From: Streptomyces sp. DHE7-1
Lineage (GTDB): Bacteria > Actinomycetota > Actinomycetes > Streptomycetales > Streptomycetaceae
NCBI GenBank assembly: GCA_016432725.1
Contig: JACJDG010000003.1
Coordinates: forward strand, 6,974,001 to 7,038,000
DNA: 64,000 bases
Direction of reading: 5' to 3'
The position numbers were made by a program, and so were the translations under genes. Every line of letters starts with the position of its first letter. The first letter of the stretch is position 1. Below, in pieces: positions 29,285-39,648 of the stretch. The notes beneath the pieces were generated by a model. It worked only from the letters and a program-made list of their open reading frames with translations. It had not been told where the DNA came from and made no database searches.

Positions 29285-30757
29285 ATGAACCCCACTTCCC
29301 CCACCCGCTGCGGCGCCGCTCGTGGCCGCGCCCGCCTCCACGGCCGCGCTGGTCCTGTCCCTGATCGCCGTGGTTCTCGGACTCTCCCCGACCCCGGCGC
29401 GGGCCGCGAGCCTGCAGCAGGTCACGGGCTTCGGCTCGAACCCGGGCAACCTGCAGATGTTCCAGTACGCCCCCGACAACCTGCCCTCCGGCGCGCCGCT
29501 CGTCGTGGCCCTGCACGGCTGCACCCAGAGCGCCGGCGACTACTACGGCCACTCCGGCTGGCCCAAGTACGCGGACGCGTACGGCTTCGCCGTGGTCTTC
29601 CCGCAGACCAGCAACTCCAACAACGCCAACTCCTGCTTCAACTGGTTCCAGTCCGGCGACTACACCCGGGGCCAGGGCGAGGCGCTGTCGATCAAGCAGA
29701 TGGTCGACCACGCCAAGTCCCAGTACGGCAGCGACCCCGGCCGCGTCTACGTCACCGGGCTGTCCGCCGGCGGCGCCATGACCTCGGTGATGCTCGCCGA
29801 CTACCCCGACGTGTTCGCGGGCGGCGCGATCGACTCCGGCATCCCGGCGGGCTGCGCGACCGACCTCTCCAGCGGTCTGACCTGCCAGAACAGTGCCGTC
29901 AGCAAGACCCCGAAGCAGTGGGGCGACGCGGTCCGCAGCGCCTCCGGCGGGTGGGGCGGGCCCTGGCCGCGCGTCGCCGTCTGGCAGGGCACCGCCGACA
30001 CCACGGTGAACCCGGCCAACGCCACCGAGATACGCGACCAGTGGACCGACGTCTGGGGCGTCAGCCGGACCCCGTCCTCGACGACCACCCTGACCGGCGG
30101 CACCACACAGGCCGTGTACGACGACCCGAGCGGCAGGCCCGCCGTGGAGACCTTCTCCGTCTCCGGCATGGCGCACGGACTCGCCGTCAACCCGGGCGCC
30201 GGCACCGACCAGTGCGGCGCCACCGGCACCTACTACCTCAACTACATCTGCTCGTCGTACTGGACCGCGAAGTTCTGGGGCCTGGACGGCGCGGGCGGGG
30301 CGGCACCGGCGGCCTCCCGGCACCCACCGGCCTCACCGTCACCGGCACGACCGACACCACCGCGTCCCTGGCCTGGTCCGCGGTGAGCGGCGCGGCGTCG
30401 TACGACGTGTACCGCGGCGGCGGAAAGGTCGGCTCGACCACGGGTACGTCGTACACCGACACGGGGCTGGGCTCCGGCACGAAGTACACCTACACGGTGG
30501 CCGCCGCGGACTCCGCGGGCACGGCCGGCACGCGGTCGTCGGCGGTCACGGCCACGACCACCGGGTACCGGCCACAGTGCTTCACCGACAACAACTACAA
30601 CCAGGTCGCGGCGGGCCGCGCCCACCAGAGCCTCGGCTACGTCTACGCAGGCGGCTCCAACCAGAGCATGGGCCTCTACAACGTCGCCGTCACCCACACC
30701 CTCGAGGAGACCTCGTCCGGCTACTTCGTGATCGCCGACTCGGGCTGCCCCTCCTGA
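29285..30757 (+). CDS. Secreted PHB-depolymerase-family esterase with FN3 domain
   Basis: The corrected product is about 491 residues. Signal peptide PTPARA-ASLQQ, then an alpha/beta hydrolase: oxyanion loop VVALHGCTQSAGDYY, nucleophile elbow GLSAGGAM, and a late His in GMAHGLAV. A fibronectin type III domain (GLTVTGTTDTTASLAWSAV) and a 60-residue tail with CFTDNNYNQVAAGRAH follow. It should hydrolyse polyhydroxybutyrate, feruloyl or similar esters outside the cell. The body-to-FN3 junction has a deletion near 30298. Two further C deletions near 29292 and 29315 would join ATG 29285 (AGGTGG site) to the signal peptide through HPLRRRLVAAPA; this N-terminal repair is less certain. Confidence 0.8.
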   Translation: MNPTSPTRCGAARGRARLHGRAGPVPDRRGSRTLPDPGAGREPAAGHGLRLEPGQPADVPVRPRQPALRRAARRGPARLHPERRRLLRPLRLAQVRGRVRLRRGLPADQQLQQRQLLLQLVPVRRLHPGPGRGAVDQADGRPRQVPVRQRPRPRLRHRAVRRRRHDLGDARRLPRRVRGRRDRLRHPGGLRDRPLQRSDLPEQCRQQDPEAVGRRGPQRLRRVGRALAARRRLAGHRRHHGEPGQRHRDTRPVDRRLGRQPDPVLDDHPDRRHHTGRVRRPERQARRGDLLRLRHGARTRRQPGRRHRPVRRHRHLLPQLHLLVVLDREVLGPGRRGRGGTGGLPAPTGLTVTGTTDTTASLAWSAVSGAASYDVYRGGGKVGSTTGTSYTDTGLGSGTKYTYTVAAADSAGTAGTRSSAVTATTTGYRPQCFTDNNYNQVAAGRAHQSLGYVYAGGSNQSMGLYNVAVTHTLEETSSGYFVIADSGCPS

Positions 30758-30783
30758 CGGACGGCCCGCGCGGGCCGGGCCCC

Positions 30784-30824
30784 GCGGCGGTGGCCTCACC
30801 CGCGTCCGGTGAGGCCGCCGCCGC
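30784..30824 (+). terminator. Terminator after the esterase gene
   Basis: Arms 30784-30800 and 30808-30824 form a 17-bp stem with a single G-T pair around a CGCGTCC loop, 27 bp after the esterase stop. Confidence 0.8.
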
Positions 30825-30916
30825 AGGCCTGCACACCGCGCGCGGGTCAGCGGAAGCCGGTGCTCCACGGGGTGTGAGAGCCTGGGGACAGGGGCCCACG
30901 TGTGGATGGGACCGGC

Positions 30917-33383
30917 ATGGGCGCTTCGTGTGTGCCTCGCAGTGATGACCTGACCGATCCGTTCGGCCTCTCGGCCGTCGCGCTGATGGTCGTGGACGAG
31001 GACGGCCTGGTCGAGTACTGGACCGCCGCCGCCCAGGGACTGCTCGGCTATCCGGCGGGGACGTGCTGGGGCGTCCGGCGGCGTCACTGCTGAGCGACGG
31101 GTCGGCGGAGCCCGGCCTCGGGCGCGGCCGGTTCACGGGCGACCGTCACGTCTCACTGCGGCACCGTTCCGGCCACCCGGTGCGGCTCGCCCTGAGGGTC
31201 CGCGACCTCACCGGAAGACACGGGCGCGGCGGCCGGCTCGTGGCCGCCTGTGCGGCCCGGGGCCTGGACCTGTGGGAGCTGCGCGAGGCAGCGGTGCACG
31301 GACTCCTGGACCACTCACCGATCGGTGTGGCCGTGCTGGACACCGAGGTGCGGTGCCAATGGGTCAACGACCTCCTCCTGCGCATGGAAGGCCTCGCACC
31401 CGACGACGGCCTCAGTCCGCCCCCGCCCCTCCCGGGCGGCCGCATGGTGCCGATGGCGGCGGTGGAGCGGCAGGCCAGGCAGGTGCTGGCGAGCGGCGAG
31501 AGCCTGCGGTCCATCGAGCACATCGCCCCCTCGGGCAAGGACGGGACGACGCGCTCGCAGCTTCCGGCGCGTCTCAGGCTGCGCACGTCCTTCCCGGTGC
31601 GAGACCCGTCCGGAGCCACCCTGGGGGTGTGCCAGACCGCCGTCGACTTCGCGGACCAGGACCGCGCGCGGCAACGGCTCCTGCTGGTGAGCGAGGCGAG
31701 CGAACTCATCGGCACCACGCTGGACCTCGACCGCACGGTCGCGGAACTGGCCGAGTTCCTGGTGCCCCGGGTCGCGGACTTCGCCGCGGTGGACCTGCTC
31801 GACGACGTCCGGGCGGCGAACGAACTCGCGGTGCGTCAGCGTCCTCCGAGCGGTCAGGCCGGCCTGTACCGGGCCGCCCACCTCTCGATCCGGGCGGACC
31901 ACCCCGAAGTGGTCGTGCCGATCGGCGCCTCCACGAAGTACCCGGCGCGGTCCCCGCAGAGCACCTGTCTGCTCTTCGGCCGGACCGTACGGACGGCCGT
32001 GACACCGTCGACGCCCTGGCTCACGGAGGATCCGCTGCGCCGGGCCCCCTTCGTCGACATCGGCGTGCACTCCCACGTCGCGGTGCCGCTGCGGGCACGC
32101 GGAGCGACGGCGGGCGTGGTGACCCTGCTGCGCTGGGAGAACCCCGAGCCGTTCGACGACGACGACCTGCTGCTCGTGGAGGAGCTGTGCGCCCGGGCGG
32201 CCGTGTGCGTCGACAACGCCAGGCGCTTCGCCCGGGAACACGGCGCGGCGCTGGCGCTGCAGACCAGTCTGCTGCCGCCCGCGCTGCCCCAGCACATGGC
32301 GGTCGACGTCGCGTACCGGTACCTGCCGGCGGACGCCGAGGCCGGGGTGGGCGGAGACTGGTTCGACGTGATTCCCCTGTCCGGCGCCCGCGTGGCCCTG
32401 GTGGTCGGTGACGTCGTCGGGCACGGCATCCACGCCGCGGCCAGCATGGGCCGGCTGCGCGCGGCCGTCCAGACGCTCGCCGACATGGACCTCCCGCCCG
32501 AGGAGGTGCTGGGACACCTCGACGACCTGGTCCTGCGTCTGGCCGAGGAGGCCGAGGCGACCACGGGCGGAGCGGCGGTCACCGGCGCCACCTGCGTGTA
32601 CGCCGTGTACGACCCCATCGCCCGCAGCCTCTGCGTCGCCCGTGCCGGACACCCCAGCCCGGGGGTCTCGCGTCTCCGGGAACCGGTGGGCTTCCTCGAC
32701 GTGCCCCCGGGCCACCGCTCGGACTCGGCGGCCTGCCGTTCGAGTCGGTCGACGTCGACATGGAGGAGGGGAGCGTCATAGCCCTCTTCACCGACGGACT
32801 GATCGAGGCCCACGACCACGACGTGGACACCGGCCTGGAGCGGCTGTGCTTCGCGCTGGCCCATCCCGACCGGCCGCTCGAGGAGATGTGCGACACCATG
32901 GTCCGTCTGGCGCTGCCGGACCGCCCCGACGACGACGTGGCCTTCCTCCTGGCGCGGACCCGGAGTCTGAGCCGCGACCAGGTCGCCTCCTGGGAGATCC
33001 CGGTCACCCCGTCGGCGGTGCAGGAAGCCAGGCGGGAGGCGGTGGCGCAGCTGATGAAGTGGGGCCTCGGCCACCTCGCCTTCACGGCCGAACTGATCGT
33101 CAGCGAGCTGGTCACCAACGCGATGCGGCACGCCAGCGGCCCCATCGGCCTGCGGCTGATCCACGCCCGCACCCTCACCTGCGAGGTGTCCGACGCCAGC
33201 AACACCTCCCCGCGCATGCGACGCGCCGGCCCGGCGGAGGAAGGCGGCAGGGGACTGTTCCTGGTGGCGCAGATCGCCCAGCGCTGGGGCACCCGCTACA
33301 CGGCGACGGGAAAGACGATCTGGACGGAGCTGCCGCTCCCGGACGTGACTCCGCCCGCCGCCGGCAACGTGGCCGCGGCCTGA
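30917..33383 (+). CDS. PAS-GAF-SpoIIE phosphatase with HATPase anti-sigma-like domain
   Basis: The corrected product is about 822 residues. Order: PAS-like (LSAVALMVVDEDGLVEYW), second PAS (GVAVLDTEVRCQWVNDLLL), GAF (about 230-400), PP2C/SpoIIE phosphatase (VGGDWFDVIPLSGARVALVV, GDVVGHGIHAAA, IALFTDGLIEA, DDDVAFLLARTR), and a C-terminal RsbW-like ATPase (AELIVSELVTNAMRHA, GRGLFLVAQIAQRWG). Such proteins dephosphorylate anti-anti-sigma factors and may also act as the anti-sigma kinase. It is cytosolic, with no membrane segment. Frame breaks at 31057-31060 and about 32711. I chose ATG 30917; a GTG 15 bases earlier is possible. Confidence 0.83.
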
Positions 33384-33438
33384 CGTCCGCCCCCGGGCGG
33401 GGCGGGCCGAAAACCGCGGTGCGGCGGAGGACGGCGGC

Positions 33439-35995
33439 TCACGGCGCGTCGCCCCGAGGGCCGGTCCGCACCGGACCGCGGTCGGTACGGGGGATGCCGA
33501 GCAGCAGCAGGGTCACGTCGTCGTCGTGTGCCGCGGTCTCCGGGATGAGTGTCTCCACCAGCTTGGCCGCGGCCCGGTCGAGCATCTCCGCGTCCGCCTG
33601 ACCGTCCGCCAGGAGGGCGCCGAGGGTGTCCGTGAGGATGTCGATCTGCGCGTCGATGTCGGTGCCGGGCCGCTCGACCAGCCCGTCGGTGTAGAGCGCG
33701 AGCGTGCTGCCCGGTCGGAGCGGCAGGGTCGTCGCCCGGTACGGCACCGAGTCGCCGCACAGGTCGTTGACCCCGAGCGGCACACCGACCGGTGCGGCCA
33801 GCCGGTGGGCGGGCCCTCCGCGGGCAGCACGACGACCGGCAGGTGCCCGGCCGAACACAGCGTCACCTCGTGGGCGTCCTGGTCGATCACCAGATACAGG
33901 CAGGTGACGAGCTGATCCGCCAGGTCACCCACGAACGCGTCCAGGCCGCTCATCAGATGACAGGGCTCGATGCCCGTGCGGGCCAGCGCGTGGGACGCGG
34001 CGCGCAGCTGCCCCATGACCGCCGCTGCCTCCAGGCCCCGGCCCATCACATCGCCGATGACGACGCCGGTACGGCGCCCGCCCAGTGGGATGACGTCGAA
34101 CCAGTCGCCCCCGACCCCGGGGTCCTGCACGGACGCCAGGTACCGGTGGGCGCTCGGCAGGTACGGCAGCGGCGACGGCTCTCCCATGAGGCTGTGCTGC
34201 AGGGTGTAGGCGACGCGGCGCTGCTGTTCGTAGCGCTCGGCGCGCTCCTCCTCGATCTGGCGGCGTTCGCTGATGTCCCGGGCGGTCAGGAAGACCAGGG
34301 TGTCGTACGCGCCCCGCGAACAGCTGACGCTGACCTCGACGGGGAAGACGCCCCCGTCGCCGTGCAGCCCGTACAGGCCCTGGTCCAGGACCATCGGCCT
34401 CGGCTCGCGCGTCGCGAGGTAGCGCAGGAGGAGAGCCTTGTGCCGTGCGCGCATCCGGCCGGGCACCAGATCGACGACGCTTCTTCCCACCAGACCGGCG
34501 GGGGCGTGTCCGAACAGCCGCTCGACCTGGGCGTTGGCCATGACGATGGTGCCGTCCGCGTCCGTGATCACGGTGGCGTCGGGGCGGACTCCAGCAGGGC
34601 GAGGAACCGCCGGTTGACCCGTTCGACCTCGCGCTGGGCGGCGACCCGTTCGGTGACGTCCGTGGTCACCCCGCAGATGGCGTACGGCGAGCCCGACGGA
34701 TCCTTGAGCGGGAACAGGCTGGTGAGGTAGTCCCGCGTCCCGATCGGGAGGGTGAGTCGCTCCTGCCGCTGCACCGGGCCGCCGCTCTCCAGCATCTCGA
34801 GGTCGGCGGCCCGGGCGTGCCGCGCGAGCTCCGGCGCCATGACGTCCCGGTCCCGCCGGCCCAGCACCTGCCCGCGGGACAGACCGACGCTCTCCTCGAA
34901 CACGGTGTTGACGGCCAGGTACCGCCCCGAGAGGTCCTTGATGAACACGACCGCGGGCGTGTGGTCCATGAACGCCTGGAGCAGTTCGTTCTGCCGCACC
35001 TGCCACTCGGCCCGGGCGTGCGCCACCTCGATGCGGCGGCCCGTGACCAGGGCGGCGAAGGTGACCACGCTGAACACGACCACGTGGCCGCACACCAGCA
35101 GCGCGGTCGCCATCCGCGGTCCGTACAGCCCGTCGCTCTCACCGGCCAGGACGAGCCAGCCCAGCAGCAGCGGCGCGATCAGGGTGGTGAGCATCAGCCG
35201 GCGTCCCAGCGCTCCGGTCGTGCCCGCGTTCCACAGCAGTCCGGCGGGGCCCTCGCCGGGCCTGGCCAGGAAGGCCGCGACTCCCAGCAGCACCACGGCC
35301 AGGGCGGTGTGCAGGGCCATCCCCGTGTAGGCGCCGAACCGCTCCAGCTGGGGCACGTGGTACGCGAACCCGTAGATCCGGACCATGCCCAACGCGACGG
35401 CGCCCAGGCCGAGTATCTGCCCCGTCCACGCGGGCACCCGGGGCAGGAGCGCGGACAGCGACGCCAGGCCGAGGAGCAGCAGGGCCGCGGCCGTGTTCGG
35501 CGCCATCCGTCCCGGCGCCGCGGTGGCGCCGCCGGCCGTCGGCTCGAACAGGACCTGGTCGATGCCCAGGCTCACCCCTGCCACGTACTCCACGAGGGTC
35601 AGTGCGCCGATGAGGACGACCAGTCCCGCCGCCGCGCGGGCCGCGGGAGCCGGCCACCGGGCGGCGGGTCCGCGTACCGCGACGACCAGGGCGAAGCCCA
35701 GCAGCGGCAGCGCCAGGGCGGTGTTCGGCATCATCGACGCCCCGGCGTCGGGCAGCACGATCCGCAGGAGGTCGCTGCCGACGATCCAGCCGATCAGGCC
35801 CACCACGCCGAGCGCGGCCCCGACCAGCGCGAGTCCCTGGGCCACCACGCGGACAGCCGCCAGAACGGGCTCGTGGAACGGCAGGTGCTCGACCTGTCGC
35901 ACCCCACCGGGCACGCCCGGGTTCTCTGGCGTCCGCTGCTCGACGTGTGCCACCGGCTTCTCATCCTCTGGGGGCACTTCTCCACCCGTACCCAT
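33439..35995 (-). CDS. Membrane-bound PAS-SpoIIE phosphatase
   Basis: The corrected product is about 852 residues. The N-terminal third is a membrane sensor with about eight helices (GLALVGAALGVVGLIGWIV, ALALPLLGFALVVAV and others). It is followed by PAS (HTPAVVFIKDLSGRYLAVNT), a second PAS (DATVITDADGTIVMANAQ), and a PP2C/SpoIIE phosphatase with VGGDWFDVIPLGG, IGDVMGRGLEAAAVMG, LALYTDGLVERPG and HDDDVTLLLLG. It should turn a membrane or redox signal into dephosphorylation of an anti-anti-sigma factor. Frame breaks near 34580 (C-run) and 33807-33809. Unlike the convergent neighbour it has no C-terminal ATPase domain. Confidence 0.83.
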
Positions 35996-36255
35996 CAGCT
36001 TAGGTGGGGCGCGGCAGCCGAGGACGGCCGCGGACCCACGCGTTGCTCCGTTCGGCGGCCGGGCCCTCCCCGCGCTCCCCGCACGGCACTGTCAGCATCC
36101 CGTCAAAGCCGTCCGGATCCTCGTCAGCGTCCCGTCAGGACCGGTCAGGCGACCGGTCACCCGGGCATAGCGTCGACAGCGAACCCCGGACCGCCTCCCC
36201 GCGTCCGGGGTCTCACCGACCGATGTCACGCTCCCGGCCCGCGGAGAGGCACCCC

Positions 36256-36495
36256 ATGGCAGAACGGCACTGCGAAGCCGGCGACGTCCTCGCCGCCGAC
36301 GCGGACCTCCCCGCCGACGTCAGGCCGGGCGACCTGCCGGCCGTACCCGTGGCCGGCGCCTACCACCTGTCCATGGCGTCCGGCTACAACCTGGTCGGCC
36401 GCCCGCCCGTCGTCGCCGTGCGCGACGGCCGGGCCCGTCTCCTCGTCCGCCGGGAATCCCTGGAGGACGTCCGCCGCCGCGACGTGGGCCTGTGA
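36256..36495 (+). CDS. C-terminal fragment of a diaminopimelate decarboxylase-like protein
   Basis: This 79-residue product matches only the last beta-barrel strands of LysA-type PLP decarboxylases: HCEAGDVLAADADLPADV, GDLPAVPVAGAYHLSMASGY, NLVGRPPVVAVRDGRARL. It keeps the residues that complete the active site of the partner subunit in dimeric LysA (the HCEAGD and GAYHLSMASGYN stretches) but lacks the whole PLP-binding barrel. ATG 36256 has a good GGAGAG site, so it may be translated. Nothing LysA-like precedes it. It is either a gene remnant or a domesticated stand-alone domain. Confidence 0.6.
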   Translation: MAERHCEAGDVLAADADLPADVRPGDLPAVPVAGAYHLSMASGYNLVGRPPVVAVRDGRARLLVRRESLEDVRRRDVGL

Positions 36496-36657
36496 CCGCG
36501 ACGCCGGCCCGGCGGACGCGCTGCATGCCCTCGTGTTAGTCTCACGCCTTTGCGTGGTCGTCGCGGTGGGCGGTCGTGCCAGTCCGGTTCCGCTCCCGCG
36601 CGAACCGTTCGATCCTGCCGGGCCTTCCTCGGTACGTTCCCCTGCGGAAGGCGTTGC

Positions 36658-38065
36658 ATGAAGCATCCCGACGACTCCGGCGTCACCAACGGCGGTACCG
36701 GCCTGCCCGGGACCCCGGCGCCGCCCCGCCCGTCTCCTTCGACGGCCTGGGACTGCCCGTCGAGGTGCTGCGGACACTGAGCGGGCTCGGGGTGCGCGAG
36801 CCCTTCCCGATCCAGGCCGCCACCCTGCCCGACGCCCTGAAGGGCGCGACGTCCTGGGGCGGGGGCGTACCGGTTCGGGCAAGACGCTCGCCTTCGGCCT
36901 GCCGCTGCTGACCCGCACGGCCGGTCGGCGCGCCGAACCGAAGCAGCCCCTCGCGCTGGTCCTCGTGCCCACCCGGGAGCTGGCCCAGCAGGTCACCCAG
37001 GCGCTGGCGCCGTACGCCGAGGCACTGCGGCTGCGGACGGCCACGGTCGTCGGCGGGATGTCGATCGGCCGGCAGATCGCCGAGCTGCGCCAGGGAGCCG
37101 AGGTGGTCGTCGCCACCCCCGGTCGCCTGCACGACCTGATCGAGCGCAACGCCTGCCGTCTGGGACGGGTCGCGATCACCGTGCTCGACGAGGCCGACCA
37201 GATGTGCGACATGGGCTTCCTGCCGCAGGTCGTGGGCGTCCTCGACCAGGTGCGCCCCGACGGTCAGCGGATGCTGTTCTCGGCCACCCTCGACGGCGAC
37301 GTGGACCAGCTGGTCCGGGACCACCTCCACGACCCCGTCGTCCACGCGGTCGACCCGGCCGCGGGCACGGCCGCGACGATGGAGCACCACGTCCTCGTCG
37401 TCCACGGCCCCGACCGCTACGCCGTCACCACGGAGATCGCCGCCCGTGACGGCCGCGTACTGCTGTTCCTCGACACCAAGCACGCCGTCGACCAGCTCAC
37501 CCGGCATCTGCGGGCCAGCGGAGTGCACGCCGGGGCCCTGCACAGCGGCAAGTCCCAACCGCAGCGCACACGGACCCTGGCGCAGTTCAAGAACGGTCAG
37601 ATCTCCGTTCTGGTGGCGACCGACGTCGCGGCCCGCGGCCTGCACGTCGACGACCTCGATCTCGTCGTCAACGTCGACCCGCCCACCGACCCCAAGGACT
37701 ACGTGCACCGCGCGGGCCGCACCGCCCGCGCCGGTGAGTCCGGCCGTGTGGTCACGCTCGTGCTGACGGGCCAGCGCCGCGAGACGAGCCGCGTCATGGC
37801 CGAGGCCGGCATCGAGGCGACCGTCACCAAGGTGCGCTCGGGCGAGGCGGAACTGAGCCGGATCACCGGCGCGAAGGCCCCCTCCGGCACCCCGCTCGAC
37901 GGCGGGCCCGCCGCGCCCCGGCCCAAGAACACCAACGTTCCCTTCCGCGGCCTCGGCACCGCCAAGGGCGGCGCCGCCGGAGCGGGCGGCAGGTCCCGGA
38001 AGGCCAACGAGGCCCGCAAGCTCGCCGAGGCGCGCAAGGCCGCCCTCGTGCGCCGCAACGGCTGA
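36658..38065 (+). CDS. DEAD-box RNA helicase
   Basis: The corrected product is 469 residues with the full motif series: Q-motif region (FDGLGLPVEVLRTLSGLGV, PFPIQAATLPDAL), motif I GRGRTGSGKT, Ia PTRELAQQ, Ib ATPGRLHDL, II DEAD, III SAT, IV VLLFLDTKHAVDQL, V ATDVAARGLHVDDLD, VI HRAGRTARAG. A basic Arg/Lys-rich tail follows. It unwinds RNA duplexes and probably helps ribosome assembly or RNA turnover in the cold. Frame breaks at about 36722 (C-run) and 36843-36846. ATG 36658 gives the usual short disordered N-terminus. Confidence 0.88.
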
Positions 38066-38164
38066 GAGACGCCGCCCCGGCGGTGGCCGGGTCGATGTCG
38101 CGCCCCGTACCGCGCCCCGGCATGACAAGCTGTGGTCGCCCACCCCCGGATCCAGGAGGTCACC

Positions 38165-38407
38165 ATGACCAAAGAGCCCTTGTCCACGGAAGGTTCGGAG
38201 CCGGCCGACCCGGAGGCATCCCCTCTGGCGCCGGACAGCGACGGCAACTACGACCTCAAGCGCAAGTTCCGTGAGGCCCTGGCACGCAAGCGCGGTGCGC
38301 AGTCGGACGCCGCCGAGGCCGCCGCCAACCCCAACGCGTCGAAGGTGCGCGCGGCGCACGGCCCGGCCGCGAGCCAGCGGTCGTTCAGGCGGAAGAGCGG
38401 CGGCTGA
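38165..38407 (+). CDS. DUF5302 family protein
   Basis: The 80-residue highly charged protein has an acidic disordered N-terminus, the conserved core YDLKRKFREALARKRGAQ, and the C-terminal signature KVRAAHGPAASQRSFRRKSG typical of actinobacterial DUF5302. Function is unknown; composition suggests nucleic-acid or protein binding. ATG 38165 follows a perfect AGGAGG site. It lies 99 bp after the helicase gene and may be transcribed with it. Confidence 0.85.
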   Translation: MTKEPLSTEGSEPADPEASPLAPDSDGNYDLKRKFREALARKRGAQSDAAEAAANPNASKVRAAHGPAASQRSFRRKSGG

Positions 38408-38667
38408 TCCGGCGTACCCCGAGGAACGCCCCTGACCGGCGATTGACGGTCAGCACCGGTCGCGGGGGCGTCCAGGCACGGTGACCCGTTGACCGCCTCG
38501 GCGGGGCCCGGGCGCAGATGTCTGGCTCCCGCGCGGACGGTTCGCCACACGGCTCGACAACTCGCCCGCGGTACGGGCTCGCAGGAGCGTCTCCACTCGG
38601 GCGTGATGGGCAGTGGTGTCCCCGTCAGGAGCGGGCCGGCGAGCCCACGGCCGGTGCGGAGGGCCGT

Positions 38668-39033
38668 TCACCGGCCGAGCCCGGCGAGTCCGTCGCCGAG
38701 GATGTTGGAGCCCAGCAGGACGAGGACGACCGCGGTGATCACGACACTGTTGGCGATCATGAACTTCCCGACGTCGTCCAGGAACGACGCCGCGCGTCGG
38801 CCCCCGAGGAGATGAGCGGCGACGGCTCCCAGGACGGTGCACGAGCCGAGGAGTACGAAGAGGGCGACGGCCAGGACGAGATCGCTGCCGTGAGCCCCGG
38901 CTTCGACGGCCGCCGTGGCGGCTGATGCCGTCAGCACCAGGTTCTTGGGGTTGGCGCCCGACAGCAGCACGATGCCGACCAGGGGAAACGGGCTGAGCGC
39001 GACGGCCAGGGCCGCCGGCAGTACCGCTCCCAT
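38668..39033 (-). CDS. Shortened GAP (Sap, sulfolipid-addressing-like) membrane protein
   Basis: The 121-residue product begins MGAVLPAALAVALSPFPLVG, the first helix of GAP family proteins. It then jumps directly to the family's second half, SGANPKNLVLTASAATA, and ends with two more helices (VVITAVVLVLLGSNILGDGL). Full-length relatives are roughly 100 residues longer, with further helices between these parts. The junction is in frame, so this looks like a genuine internal deletion. Three or four membrane helices remain; function is doubtful. Confidence 0.55.
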   Translation of the reverse strand: MGAVLPAALAVALSPFPLVGIVLLSGANPKNLVLTASAATAAVEAGAHGSDLVLAVALFVLLGSCTVLGAVAAHLLGGRRAASFLDDVGKFMIANSVVITAVVLVLLGSNILGDGLAGLGR

Positions 39034-39648
39034 CGTCTGCAGCAGCACAGAATGACCTTCCCGACCGTGTCCGCGCCGCTTCGAGCAGCCTCTGGCGAGA
39101 CGGTATCCAGCCCCTCGCCTCGCAGCCGTCCGGCTTCGCCGTTCAAACGGGTCATCGTGCCGCGGCGCCCCACCTGATCCGGTGCGAGCCCGCCACCGGT
39201 CCTGTCTCCGCGCCGACAGCGGCGTCCGGTCCGCCGATGCGAGCACCATCTGCCGTCCTGGTGGCCCGGGTTGACTAGACAGTGCCGAAGCACCGGGCTG
39301 GGGTGCCTCCAACCGGGCCTGCCAGAGAGCGCATTGGGTCGTACCGTTCCGGCGGACAGCCCCTCCACCCGCTGGTGCTGTGACACCACCGGACTCGTCG
39401 GCGCTGTATGGATGGACCCAGGACCCAGAACCCAGGACCCAGAGGCCCTGTGGTGCTCGCTCGCCCCTCTTCGGGCGAACAGCCGCGACACCAGGGGCAG
39501 GCAGGGACGTTCCCCGCTGTCTGCCCACTCCGCACGCTTCGCTGACCAGAACGGTCACGGACCGGCGGAGAACAGGTCCTGATCGGCCGGCCGGCGGCTG
39601 AATGACCACGGCCGTCGAGGGCGGGGCCGGGGAAGTACGAGCGTTGTG
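39034..39648. other. Gene-free stretch with a short tandem repeat
   Basis: No credible gene is visible in these 615 bp. Open frames on either strand have atypical composition and no ribosome sites. The only structure is a 14-bp tandem duplication at 39416-39443. It separates the shortened GAP gene from the divergent kinase gene. Confidence 0.4.
39416..39443. repeat. Two exact tandem copies of ACCCAGGACCCAGA
   Basis: Units at 39416-39429 and 39430-39443 are identical, and each unit is itself made of two CCCAG half-repeats. It lies in non-coding sequence. It is probably a slippage product rather than a binding site. Confidence 0.7.

Noticed and set aside
33387..33400. GC palindrome between the convergent SpoIIE genes as a terminator
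   Set aside because: The stem is only about six pairs with almost no loop, too weak to claim.
36560..36640. tRNA-like GTTCGATCC stretch before the helicase gene
   Set aside because: No acceptor, D or anticodon stems can be paired around it.
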